From the NCBI GenBank assembly GCA_965613025.1, contig CBFDUE010000037.1, forward strand, positions 1 through 22,009: a stretch of 22,009 nucleotides of DNA. The letters are read 5' to 3'. The DNA is from CAYTXJ01 sp965613025 (GTDB taxonomy: Bacteria; Desulfobacterota; DSM-4660; Desulfatiglandales; JALVMZ01). Numbering within the stretch: position 1 is the first letter of the stretch; each line of letters begins with the position of its first letter. The notes beneath the pieces were generated by a model that saw only the letters and a program-made list of their open reading frames with translations, made no database searches and was not told the origin of the DNA. A program made the position numbers and the translations under genes. Below are positions 7,322 through 15,124 of this stretch, one piece after another.

Positions 7322-8592
7322 AGAGGCTTCTAAGAAAGGAAAAGATTTCTTCAACTGTAGAAATTCCAGGCTCTAAAAGCATTACACACAGGGCTATGAT
7401 TATTTCGGCCTTGGCAATAGGAAATAGCACAATCCAAAATCCTCTTCTTTGTGAAGACACCCTTTATACACTAAATGCACTGAGGCAGCTTGGTGTCAGG
7501 ATTAATCTATCCCATATCAAAAACGAGATCTATGTCTCTGGAACAGGAGGAAGATTTCCACATATTTCAGAGATCAGAAAGATCTTTGTTGGAAATTCAG
7601 GCACATCTTATCGTCTTCTGCTTCCAATAGCAGGGCTTGCAAGGGGTAGATTTCTCTTTACAGGCCATTCAAGGATGAAACAGAGGCCCATTGGTGAGCT
7701 TGTCACCTCAATGATGAGACTGGGGATATCAATAAGATATTTAGAAAAGGAGGGCTTTCCCCCCGTACTTATCAATGGAAGAGGCCATATAGATGGGGGG
7801 AGTGTGGAGATATCAGGTGATCAGAGCTCCCAATTCATCTCATCTATCCTCCTCAGCTCCCCCTATGCAGAAAAGGATGTGAAGATCAACATAAGGGGTA
7901 AGCTGGTTTCAAGATCTTACATAGATCTTACCATTGACATGATGAATAGGTTTGGGATTTCGGTTGACAGAGATGGGTATAATCAATTCTGGATACCTGC
8001 TGGGAAAAGATATAGAGCATCTCATCTTATGGTGGAGGGAGATATATCAAATGCATCCTATTTTTGGGCAGCAGCTGCGGTCACAGGCGGAAGCATAACA
8101 ACCAGACATATATATCCACACATTACTTCACAGGGGGATATATCCTTTCTTGATATTCTTCAGGATATGGGATGCACTGTCATAAAGGGGGATAATAGTG
8201 TAACTGTGCGTGGAGGAGTGTTAAAGGGTATTGATGTGGAAATGAGTGCAATGCCAGATATGGTTCCCACACTTTCTGCCATTGCCCTCTTTGCCGAAGG
8301 AAGGACCTTTATAAGAAATATCCGTCATCTCAGGTATAAAGAGAGCGATCGTCTTAAGGCGATAGAGGATGAGCTTACCAGATTAGGAGCACACGTAGAA
8401 GCACTTGAAGACGGTCTTATAATACATGGAGGAAATGTTTTAACTGGAACAGTTGTTGATCCCCACAATGATCATCGTATTGCCATGAGTCTTGCTATTG
8501 TAGGATTAAAGGTGCAGGGAATAATCCTCAAAAATCCCTCTTGTGTAAATAAATCATTCCCTACCTTCTGGGACCTATGGGATAGGCTTTAA
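7318..8592 (+). CDS. aroA: 5-enolpyruvylshikimate-3-phosphate synthase
   Basis: This enzyme transfers the enolpyruvyl group of PEP to shikimate-3-phosphate, the sixth step. Landmarks are PGSKSITHRA (17-26, PEP-binding K20), GNSGTSYR (92-99), GDQSSQF (167-173), MPDMVPTLSAIALFAEG, RYKESDRL and DHRIAMSLA near the C-terminus. The 424 residues match the family. It is the last gene of the aro operon. Its stop is followed by a short inverted repeat, TAACTGA/TCAGTTA at 8590-8596 and 8603-8609, with no T run on this strand. No clear rightward terminator is visible before the repeat element that fills the convergent gap. Confidence 0.96.
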   Translation: MKRLLRKEKISSTVEIPGSKSITHRAMIISALAIGNSTIQNPLLCEDTLYTLNALRQLGVRINLSHIKNEIYVSGTGGRFPHISEIRKIFVGNSGTSYRLLLPIAGLARGRFLFTGHSRMKQRPIGELVTSMMRLGISIRYLEKEGFPPVLINGRGHIDGGSVEISGDQSSQFISSILLSSPYAEKDVKINIRGKLVSRSYIDLTIDMMNRFGISVDRDGYNQFWIPAGKRYRASHLMVEGDISNASYFWAAAAVTGGSITTRHIYPHITSQGDISFLDILQDMGCTVIKGDNSVTVRGGVLKGIDVEMSAMPDMVPTLSAIALFAEGRTFIRNIRHLRYKESDRLKAIEDELTRLGAHVEALEDGLIIHGGNVLTGTVVDPHNDHRIAMSLAIVGLKVQGIILKNPSCVNKSFPTFWDLWDRL

Positions 8593-8610
8593 CTGACTTT
8601 GCTCAGTTAC

Positions 8611-8643
8611 AAAAAAGAGAGCTTTGAATCTTTCAAAGCTCTC
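8611..8643 (-). terminator. Hairpin plus T run, probable terminator of the leftward kdsA operon
   Basis: GAGAGCTTTGAA (8617-8628) and TTCAAAGCTCTC (8632-8643) form a perfect 12-bp stem with a 3-base loop. On the minus strand it is followed directly by six T (A run at 8611-8616), which makes an intrinsic terminator for transcripts coming from kdsA. On the plus strand a T run is absent. The hairpin is also the left end of the repeat element described below. Confidence 0.55.
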
Positions 8644-8875
8644 AGAAAAAAGCTGTAAATGGAATCTGCCATTGCGAAGCAATCCGAGAATGATTCTTGG
8701 TTCGTGGTTCGTGGTTCGGGGGTAGAAGGGGGATGAGATTGCTTCGCTCGCAATGACAGGGGTCTGGTCTCCGACTTGGAGGGTCATCCGACCCGACTCC
8801 GTCCTAGAGGGGACTCCGCCCCGGCAGGGAGGGAGGTATAACCCCCAGTGTAAAAAGGGGTTATGCAAAGGTCTC
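8617..8875. repeat. Dispersed repeat element, long copy (259 bases)
   Basis: The ends are inverted: GAGAGCTTTG at 8617 and CAAAGGTCTC at 8866-8875 (one mismatch). The left 27 bases form the hairpin, and the right 34 bases (8842-8875) match 19927-19960 with two differences. The centre (about 8660-8840) is absent from the short copy, is GC-richer than the surroundings, and holds ATTGCGAAGCAATC (8671-8684) inverted against 8737-8754, a 7-base tandem GGTTCGT x3 (8699-8719) and small GC hairpins. The element ends 4 bases from the kdsA stop codon. It fills this gap and no gene is supported within it. It resembles MITE-like or intergenic palindromic repeats; mobility is inferred only from the two related copies. 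Confidence 0.65.
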
Positions 8876-8879
8876 AAGA

Positions 8880-9701
8880 CTATCTGTTGATTAATTTGTG
8901 AATATCCTTGAGTGTATCCAGCAGTAAAGGTAGCTCTGAAAGGGGTAGGGAATTGGGGCCATCACAGAGGGCACTATCTGGATCGGGATGCACCTCTAAA
9001 AATACTCCATCTGCACCGGCTGAAATAGCTGCCTTTGCCAAGGGAGCCACAAACTCCCTCTGCCCCCCTGAAGATGTGCCCCGTCCACCAGGAAGCTGAA
9101 CACTATGTGTGGCATCAAATACCACAGGGAATCCCATCCTTTTCATTATGGGAATGGATCTCATATCTACCACCAGATTATTATACCCAAAACAGCTTCC
9201 CCTCTCTGTAAGGATCAATTTCCTGTTTCCCACACTTATTGCCTTCAAGGTTACCTGCTCCATATCATATGGAGAGATAAACTGCCCCTTTTTAATATTT
9301 AGTGGTAGCATGGTAGATGCGGCCTTTAGGATCAGGTCTGTCTGCCTGCACAGAAATGCAGGGATCTGGATTACATCTAATACCTCCTTTACAAGCTCCA
9401 CCTCATCCTCTTTATGGATATCAGAGAGCACTGGAAGCCCTATCTGCTCTTTTACCTTTTTTAATATTTTTAATCCCTCTTCAATACCTGGTCCTCTAAA
9501 AGATTCAATGGATGTCCTGTTTGCCTTATCATAAGAGGATTTGAAGATAATGGGTATGTCTTTTTCTTCGCTCAATTTCTTAAGAACGGATGCAATCTCC
9601 AGTGCAAGACCTTCACTTTCAATCACGCATGGCCCTGCAATTACAAAGAATACCTCCTCAGGGACTATTTCAAAATCAGCTATCTTTATCTTTTCCATCC
9701 C
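8880..9701 (-). CDS. kdsA: 2-dehydro-3-deoxyphosphooctonate aldolase (Kdo-8-phosphate synthase)
   Basis: This enzyme condenses PEP and arabinose-5-phosphate to Kdo-8-phosphate, a precursor of the LPS inner core, so it points to a Gram-negative envelope. Landmarks are AGPCVIES, FKSSYDKANRTS, FRGPG, LPVLSDIH, QIPAFLCRQTDL, NIKKGQF, TERGSCFGYNNLVVDMR, DATHSVQLPGG and EVHPDPD. The Cys in GPCVIE, where the E. coli-type enzyme has Asn, marks the metal-dependent class. The start at 9701 (MEKIKIADFEIV) gives 273 residues, the family length. The frame is open further upstream to 9806, but that part overlaps the transporter ATPase and does not look like KdsA. It overlaps the cbiO tail by 26 bases, so it is probably in that operon although functionally unrelated. 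It is homologous to the DAHP synthase at 2130. Confidence 0.95.
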   Translation of the reverse strand, partial: GMEKIKIADFEIVPEEVFFVIAGPCVIESEGLALEIASVLKKLSEEKDIPIIFKSSYDKANRTSIESFRGPGIEEGLKILKKVKEQIGLPVLSDIHKEDEVELVKEVLDVIQIPAFLCRQTDLILKAASTMLPLNIKKGQFISPYDMEQVTLKAISVGNRKLILTERGSCFGYNNLVVDMRSIPIMKRMGFPVVFDATHSVQLPGGRGTSSGGQREFVAPLAKAAISAGADGVFLEVHPDPDSALCDGPNSLPLSELPLLLDTLKDIHKLINR

Positions 9702-10464
9702 TTCTGACTCCCTTAAATATCGGTCTATAGGTGTGTTCTGTATGGGTATGGGGAAGTCTTCCATAGCCATGAGCATGATAATGGGGATGGGGGATGTCCC
9801 CCTCATCCAGGATCATCTTTCCATCTACCATTGCATACACCTTTTGGGTTGTCTGTGAGATAAAGTCCATATCATGGGATATAAAGATGAAGGATATATC
9901 AAGCTCCCTTAGTATATCTTTAATCCTATACTGGGTTTCCAGATCCAGGCCATTGGTAGGTTCATCTAAGAGTAGGACCTCAGGCTCCATTGCAAGGACA
10001 GTAGCAAGAGAAACTAATCTCTTTTCCCCCCCTGAAAGCCTGTGTGGGGGTCTGTCTTGAAGATCCTTTAATTCGAGAAAGCTGAGTGTCTTAAGTGCTA
10101 TCTCTTTTGCCTCAGAAGGAGATTTGCCGAGATTAAGGGGTCCAAATGCCACATCTTCAAGTACTGTAGGGCTGAATAACTGATCATCTGGGTCTTGAAA
10201 AAGCAGTCCTATCCTTCTCCTTATCTCCTTAAAATCCTTTTCATCCCTCATCTCTTTTCCAAATATCTCAATTCTACCTGAATCAGGCACGATGAGTCCC
10301 ATAATAATATGAAACAGGGTGGTCTTACCACTTCCATTGGGGCCAATGAGCCCCACCTTTTCCTTTTTCCTTAATTGAAAATCTATCCCGTCTAAGACCT
10401 TTCTGCCTTTTGTATATGAAAATGTTATATCTTCAAGCCTGATTAGTATGTTATCTCCTTCCAT
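9676..10464 (-). CDS. cbiO: ECF-type Ni/Co transporter ATP-binding protein with His-rich tail
   Basis: This is the ATPase of an energy-coupling-factor importer at the inner membrane. It shows Walker A GPNGSGKTT (41-49), the Q loop in LLFQDPDDQLF, the signature LSGGEKR (143-149), Walker B VLLLDEPTNGLD and the switch His in ISHD. Residues 226-244 hold seven His (PHPHYHAHGYGRLPHTHTEH), a metal-binding tail seen in Ni/Co systems, which favours nickel or cobalt over vitamins. ATG 10464 (MEGDNILIRL) gives 262 residues; a longer frame to 10506 would run deeper into cbiQ. It overlaps cbiQ by 22 bases and kdsA by 26. Nickel could serve the LarA racemase in this window, but that is inference. It could equally be named nikO. 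Confidence 0.88.
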   Translation of the reverse strand: MEGDNILIRLEDITFSYTKGRKVLDGIDFQLRKKEKVGLIGPNGSGKTTLFHIIMGLIVPDSGRIEIFGKEMRDEKDFKEIRRRIGLLFQDPDDQLFSPTVLEDVAFGPLNLGKSPSEAKEIALKTLSFLELKDLQDRPPHRLSGGEKRLVSLATVLAMEPEVLLLDEPTNGLDLETQYRIKDILRELDISFIFISHDMDFISQTTQKVYAMVDGKMILDEGDIPHPHYHAHGYGRLPHTHTEHTYRPIFKGVRRDGKDKDS

Positions 10465-11204
10465 TTGAGTATCACCATAAAAAAGAATAGAAATGAGATA
10501 ATGCATATCTTTTTAAGATCTTCTCTTTTAAAGGAAAATTCTGTAAGATTATAGAATCTTCCATTATATCCTCTGCATCTCATTGCATTTTCAACTCTGA
10601 TGGATCTGTCATAGCTCTTTAATATGAGCATTGCAACCATGTATGCAAATGTCCTATAAGTATTCAAATTGGTTTTGGGTTCAAAACACTTCACCTTTAA
10701 TGTCTTGATCATCTTTTCATATTCTCGGTGAAGCACATGGAGATATCTGTATGTGAAAATGATTAGTTGAATTATCTTAGATGGAAAATGAAGACTCTGC
10801 ATTGCCTTTGCCAAGGTGAATACATCCATTGTGGATATGAATGTTATAAGCAAGATCAATATGGCATTGGATTTTAATGTCAAAAGAGCAGAATATCTTA
10901 CTCCTTCAGCTGTCATATTCAATGGGCCAACCCTTAATATTGATACCCCCTCTACGGAAAAGGGAAGCACTAACCATAGGATAGCTATAAATCCATTTGC
11001 CAGAATCAGCCTCTTCAGCAATTTTTTAAATGGGAGCCTTGCAAACACAAGGAATACAATTGATATGGCAAAGGAAGGCATTATGGAATACACTCTATTC
11101 ATGATAGAGATGAGCACAGAAAGGCATATGGCGATTATAACTCTTGCCCTGGGGTCAAGCTGGTGGATACAGGAATTTCCATTTACAAAGTCTTCTGTCT
11201 CCAT
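10443..11204 (-). CDS. cbiQ: ECF-type Ni/Co transporter transmembrane (T) component
   Basis: This is the membrane scaffold that couples the ATPase to a substrate-binding S component. At 253 residues it has about five to six hydrophobic segments (around residues 22-55, 65-85, 110-125 and 230-248). The coupling motif of the family, Ala-x-Arg-x-Gly, appears as AMRCRG in DRSIRVENAMRCRG near residue 205. The N-terminal LDPRARVI is also typical. It overlaps cbiO by 22 bases and starts 12 bases after the COG1900 gene. No CbiM/NikM S component or CbiN is in the window, so the substrate-binding subunit must be elsewhere or absent. The ribosome binding site is weak, suggesting coupling to the gene before it. 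Confidence 0.85.
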   Translation of the reverse strand: METEDFVNGNSCIHQLDPRARVIIAICLSVLISIMNRVYSIMPSFAISIVFLVFARLPFKKLLKRLILANGFIAILWLVLPFSVEGVSILRVGPLNMTAEGVRYSALLTLKSNAILILLITFISTMDVFTLAKAMQSLHFPSKIIQLIIFTYRYLHVLHREYEKMIKTLKVKCFEPKTNLNTYRTFAYMVAMLILKSYDRSIRVENAMRCRGYNGRFYNLTEFSFKREDLKKICIISFLFFFMVILKWKEITY

Positions 11205-11216
11205 AAGGGATATTGC

Positions 11217-12404
11217 TTAGCTCCCCACAAAGGATCTGGCTCCTGGAAGCGGTGCCTGTGGGACTGAGAGCAGAAATTCACCCTTTTCAATCCATTCTTT
11301 AAGAATACGGGCTATTTCAAGTGCCCGTTTGTAAGAGGACAATGGCACAGTATGAACCTCTTTTCCCCTGAATCTTATGGTTCCACTTTTAAGCTCTGCA
11401 TAGCTTACCTTTCCAAGACTTACAGCTCTTCCATTTGGATAGTCCTTTCCATAATCAACAATGTGGGTGAATATCTCTTCATCTGAGATTCCTGCAAATC
11501 GGGCCATCTCCTCATCAAGTATGGGTATGGGAATTCCCACTCCCACTGCCAGAGAGCACCCATATCCTAAGATGCTTACACCAACTATCCATCTGGGATG
11601 CATCTCCTTAAGATTTCCCATTACCATCAATGTCCCTGAAGGCCTCAATGGTATCCCATTTTCTGATCTTTCCACTTCAGGATTATGCTGGGTGCCTGGG
11701 CCGATCACATACCCCTTTGCACCACCCAAAAATATCCGTGTTCCAATACCTATGGTTCGGTAATATGGATCTTTGAATAGGGGACTTAATTGCCCACTGG
11801 TTGAATAGTTTGCATTTGCTGCCTTTGGTTTTAAAACCCCCATGTAGGTATAGATGGTCTTATCAGATAGATTTATGGCACAATTATAGTTCTGATAAGA
11901 ATTTCTGGGATTGAGCAAAACTGCATAAGGAAGATCAGAGAGGGTAATCTCTGCCTCATAGCTCTTTCTGGGATAGCAGTCTGTGCCATATGCAATTGCC
12001 TTTAAATGGACCTTCTTCCCCGCTACAAGGTCTTGAATAACATGCCCACCACCATACTTAAACTGACCTGGATGAACCTTATTTAAGGGATCATCTTCAC
12101 AGGGCTCTGTTGCACCGATATAGATATCTACCGCTGCAAGCCCTGCATAGGCAGGCACATTGTTAAGCCATACCTTGGATGCCTTAATAGTGGGCCTGGT
12201 TTGACCAAAATTGATAAAGGCACCAGATGAACACATGGGGGCAAAGGTTCCTGTGGTGACTACATCCACTTCCATTGAGGCCTTTTTGGCCCCCTTTTTC
12301 TTAACCAGCTCAACCATCTCATCAGCAGTTAATACTACTGCCTTTCCCTGCTTGATCCTTTTGTTTATCTCCTCTATTGTCTTTCCTCCCTTTCGCCTTG
12401 GCAT
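11217..12404 (-). CDS. Homocysteine biosynthesis protein, COG1900 (DUF39/HcyBio) family
   Basis: The 395 residues match the COG1900 family, which in methanogens and sulfate-reducing Deltaproteobacteria has been shown genetically to help make homocysteine from aspartate semialdehyde and reduced sulfur. The N-terminal KTIEEINKRIKQGKAVVLTA, the MCSSGAFINFGQ motif (C58), GGGHVIQDL, YGTDCYPR (C143) and GTRIFLGGAKGYV are characteristic. C58 and C143 are likely the cysteines implicated in catalysis in homologues. The C-terminal CBS domains of some archaeal members are absent. Its usual partner, a NIL-domain ferredoxin, is not adjacent. It is first in a leftward unit with cbiQ, cbiO and kdsA. The ribosome binding site AGGTGAT/AGGAG lies just upstream. 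The family is clear; the reaction mechanism is unsettled. Confidence 0.88.
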   Translation of the reverse strand: MPRRKGGKTIEEINKRIKQGKAVVLTADEMVELVKKKGAKKASMEVDVVTTGTFAPMCSSGAFINFGQTRPTIKASKVWLNNVPAYAGLAAVDIYIGATEPCEDDPLNKVHPGQFKYGGGHVIQDLVAGKKVHLKAIAYGTDCYPRKSYEAEITLSDLPYAVLLNPRNSYQNYNCAINLSDKTIYTYMGVLKPKAANANYSTSGQLSPLFKDPYYRTIGIGTRIFLGGAKGYVIGPGTQHNPEVERSENGIPLRPSGTLMVMGNLKEMHPRWIVGVSILGYGCSLAVGVGIPIPILDEEMARFAGISDEEIFTHIVDYGKDYPNGRAVSLGKVSYAELKSGTIRFRGKEVHTVPLSSYKRALEIARILKEWIEKGEFLLSVPQAPLPGARSFVGS

Positions 12405-12590
12405 ATCACCTATCTCCTGTGCATCTTAAATTTTAAATTTTAAAAAATTATTTTATATATTAAAGAGCTATTTTACAAGGATTAGCTTGTAGAAAAGATC
12501 TATTTAATTTATAGAAGACAATCTTTTGACAGAAGGAAGGGTATTATTTAAATTGGGAATCAATTGCAATAAGCAGAGAGGAGCTTTACT
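12405..12590. promoter_or_regulatory. Divergent AT-rich intergenic region with feoA promoter candidate
   Basis: This 186-base region separates two divergent operons. For feoA, TTGACA at 12526-12531 with TAAATT at 12549-12554 (17-base spacer) is the best promoter candidate, followed by GAGGAG at 12578-12583, 7 bases before the ATG. Candidate operator palindromes are TACAAG-GATTAG-CTTGTA (12474-12491) and the overlapping CAATTG / ATTGCAAT at 12561-12570. I do not see a convincing Fur box, although Fur-type control of feo would be usual. An A/T-only stretch at 12427-12470 probably holds the leftward promoter. Confidence 0.45.
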
Positions 12591-12839
12591 ATGAAAAAGA
12601 TTATAAGCATGAGGAAGATGAGTGTTTATCAAAGAGGGGTAATCAAGAAGATTAATGCAGAAGGGGAGTTGGGGATGAGGATTAGGGAGATGGGGCTTGT
12701 TCCAGGAACTCCAATTGTAATTCAGGGAAAGGCTCCTTTAAAAGACCCAGTGGCATTAAAGGTAAAGGACTTTACTCTTACCCTCAGGAACAATGAGGCG
12801 GATCATATACTGGTTGAGGTGGATGAGGAGGATATATGA
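12591..12839 (+). CDS. feoA: Ferrous iron transport protein A
   Basis: This small cytosolic protein of 82 residues has an SH3-like fold and is needed for FeoB function. The family pattern is visible: a basic N-terminus, GVIKKINAEGELGMRIREMGLVPG in the middle (the M-G-L-x-P-G turn is diagnostic), and a C-terminal strand pattern ending in LRNNEADHILVEVDEE. It has a strong ribosome binding site (GAGGAG, 7-base spacing) and its stop overlaps the feoB start (ATGA). It is most likely regulated with feoB by iron or anaerobiosis, but no operator is certain. Confidence 0.93.
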   Translation: MKKIISMRKMSVYQRGVIKKINAEGELGMRIREMGLVPGTPIVIQGKAPLKDPVALKVKDFTLTLRNNEADHILVEVDEEDI

Positions 12840-15124
12840 AAAGCAGGGAAAAGACAATCACAATTGCACTTGCAGGCAATCCCAATTCAGGAAAATCCAC
12901 CCTTTTTAATGCACTCACCGGTTCAAGACAGCACGTGGCAAACTATCCTGGAATCACGGTGGAAAAGAAGACCGGCTGGTTTCAACACAGGGAAAGGGAG
13001 ATACATGTGGTGGATCTTCCAGGCATCTACTCTCTCAGTGCCTATTCCATAGAGGAGGTCATTGCAAGGGAATTTCTCATAAATGAAAGTCCAGACCTGG
13101 TAGTGGATATAGTGGATGCATCAAATCTGGAAAGAAACCTTTATCTTACTGTTCAGCTCCTTGAACTTGGCTCCCCCCTGATCCTTGCTCTAAACATGAT
13201 GGATATGGCAGAGGCAATGGATATAAGAATAGATACTCACAGGCTTTCGGAGCTTTTGGGTGTTCCGGTTGTGGGAATGGTGGCAAGGAATAAGAGGGGG
13301 ATTGATGAGTTGATGGATCTCATATTGGATATGAGCAGAGAGAGCCCAAAACCATCTTCACGGCTTATCTCTTATGGTAGGGATCTGGATGAGGCAATAG
13401 AAAAGATCTCACAATTATTAAAAGAAGAGCCAGAGATAAGGGATAGATATCCCATTGAGTGGTTTGCGCTTAAATGTGTGGAAAGGGATAAAAAGATACT
13501 TGAAATAGTGGATAAACTTGGAGATCGGGGAAGGAAGATAAGAGAGATAGTTGAACGGGTGGCTCATCATATAAGGATCACCTTGGAAGAAGATCCTGAA
13601 AGTATCATAGCGGATTATAGATACGGATATATAGCCGGGATAATACAGGGAGCGGTAAAGAGAAAGAGCGAATTCAGACTTAATCTCTCTGATAAGCTGG
13701 ATAAAGTCTTAACCCATAGATTCATAGGCCCTCTTTTCATGCTCTTTGTAATATATCTTATGTATGACTTTACCTTTTGGGCAAGCCAGGCACCTTTAGA
13801 GCTTTTGGATAAGACCTTTTCAGTGCTTGGAGACATCGTAAATAGGATATTGCCTGAAGGGGATCTACGATCTCTTATTATCTCAGGTATAATTGATGGG
13901 GTAGGGGGGGTTTTAGGATTTGTCCCTATCATAGTATTTATGTTCTTTTCCATAGCAGTTCTGGAAGATACCGGCTATATGGCCAGGATGGCATATATGA
14001 TGGATAGGGTGCTTAGGTGGTTTGGGCTTCATGGAAATTCCATGCTTGCGCTTATCATAGGCGGGGGAATCTCTGGAGGATGTGCGGTGCCAGGAGTGCT
14101 TGCCACCAGAACCCTTAAAGACACCAAGGAGAGGATTACTACCATCTTAGTAGTTCCATTTATGAACTGTGGTGCAAAACTGCCTATCTATGCTCTATTT
14201 ATTTCGGCATTTTTTGAAAACCAGAGGGCAAAGATGATGTTTATTATAACCATGATCTCTTGGGGATTCTCACTTATATCTGCAAAGATTATAAGGGTAA
14301 CGGTACTCAGAGGCCCAAGCACTCCCTTTGTGATGGAACTTCCTCCCTACAGGGCACCTACCCTAAAGGGGCTGCTTATCCATACCTGGGAAAGGACATG
14401 GCAATATATAAAGAAGGCAGGAACAATAATATTGGCAATATCTATTGTAATGTGGGCATTGTTAAGCTATCCAAAACTTCCCGAAGGGGTTATCAAAAGC
14501 TATGAAACAAAAAGATTGGAGATAGTAAAAGATTCACTCAGGAAGATAGACATCGCCCCAGATATCAAAGTAAGACTCAGAGAATATCTCTTAAGATATG
14601 CTAAGGGAGGCCCTTTAAAGGAAAGGCCTGAAAACATAGGCATAAAAGATCCTGAAATTGAAGCAGCACTTTACAGATGCATTGAAAAACTCAACAGCTC
14701 ATTTGAAAGTGAGGCACAAAACCGAATAAGATATACTATCGCAGGAAGGATTGGCAGTTTTTTTGAGAGATTTACCCGTTATATGGGATTTGACTACAGG
14801 GTCAATATAGCACTTATAGGAGGAGTGACAGCAAAGGAGGTAATTGTCTCCACCCTTGCCATTGCCTTTTCCTTAGGAGATGAAGAAAACTCTAACTCTT
14901 TGCCTCAGAGCATTAGAAATGACCCTTTTTGGAATCCTCTCCTCTCTTTTACCCTTTTGATATTTGTGATGCTCTATGTGCCATGCTTAGCAACACTCAT
15001 TGTGATGAAGATGGAAAGTGGGTGGAAATGGGTGGCATTTTCTATATTTTATAGCCTAACAATAGCCTCTGTGGTATCGCTCATAGTCTTTAATATGGGA
15101 AGATTATTTCACTTAGGGATATAA
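12836..15124 (+). CDS. feoB: Ferrous iron transporter B
   Basis: This inner-membrane GTPase-permease imports Fe(II). The N-terminal G domain shows G1 GNPNSGKS (14-21), G2 Thr in NYPGIT (T41), G3 DLPG (60-63) and G4 NMMD (120-123); a helical GDI-like spacer follows to about 290. The membrane part has two Gate domains with GGGISGGCAVPGVLATRT and PFMNCGAKLPIYALF, each carrying the conserved Cys region. A charged insertion of about 110 residues (roughly 550-660) lies between membrane segments, as in other FeoB of this size. The 762 residues are complete. It forms an operon with feoA; no FeoC or terminator is seen downstream, and citrate synthase follows 90 bases later. Confidence 0.95.
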   Translation: MKSREKTITIALAGNPNSGKSTLFNALTGSRQHVANYPGITVEKKTGWFQHREREIHVVDLPGIYSLSAYSIEEVIAREFLINESPDLVVDIVDASNLERNLYLTVQLLELGSPLILALNMMDMAEAMDIRIDTHRLSELLGVPVVGMVARNKRGIDELMDLILDMSRESPKPSSRLISYGRDLDEAIEKISQLLKEEPEIRDRYPIEWFALKCVERDKKILEIVDKLGDRGRKIREIVERVAHHIRITLEEDPESIIADYRYGYIAGIIQGAVKRKSEFRLNLSDKLDKVLTHRFIGPLFMLFVIYLMYDFTFWASQAPLELLDKTFSVLGDIVNRILPEGDLRSLIISGIIDGVGGVLGFVPIIVFMFFSIAVLEDTGYMARMAYMMDRVLRWFGLHGNSMLALIIGGGISGGCAVPGVLATRTLKDTKERITTILVVPFMNCGAKLPIYALFISAFFENQRAKMMFIITMISWGFSLISAKIIRVTVLRGPSTPFVMELPPYRAPTLKGLLIHTWERTWQYIKKAGTIILAISIVMWALLSYPKLPEGVIKSYETKRLEIVKDSLRKIDIAPDIKVRLREYLLRYAKGGPLKERPENIGIKDPEIEAALYRCIEKLNSSFESEAQNRIRYTIAGRIGSFFERFTRYMGFDYRVNIALIGGVTAKEVIVSTLAIAFSLGDEENSNSLPQSIRNDPFWNPLLSFTLLIFVMLYVPCLATLIVMKMESGWKWVAFSIFYSLTIASVVSLIVFNMGRLFHLGI

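Noticed and set aside
8590..8609. TAACTGA/TCAGTTA inverted repeat as aroA terminator
   Set aside because: It is a 7-bp AT-rich stem followed by A residues, not T, on the coding strand.
8699..8719. GGTTCGT tandem triplet as a possible CRISPR or iteron
   Set aside because: Only three 7-base units, no spacers, no Rep or Cas gene nearby; better explained as part of the repeat element.
8575..8877. 100-codon minus-strand ORF in the aroA-kdsA gap
   Set aside because: It lies across the repeat element and reads low-complexity repeat translation such as VIASEAIS; no ribosome binding site or family similarity.
9109..9534. 141-codon plus-strand ORF antisense to kdsA
   Set aside because: It is the complement of a well-supported conserved gene; its composition (Ser/Ile-rich) is that of a shadow frame.
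9702..9806. N-terminal extension of KdsA
   Set aside because: The extension overlaps the CbiO His-rich tail in another frame and makes the protein longer than the family.
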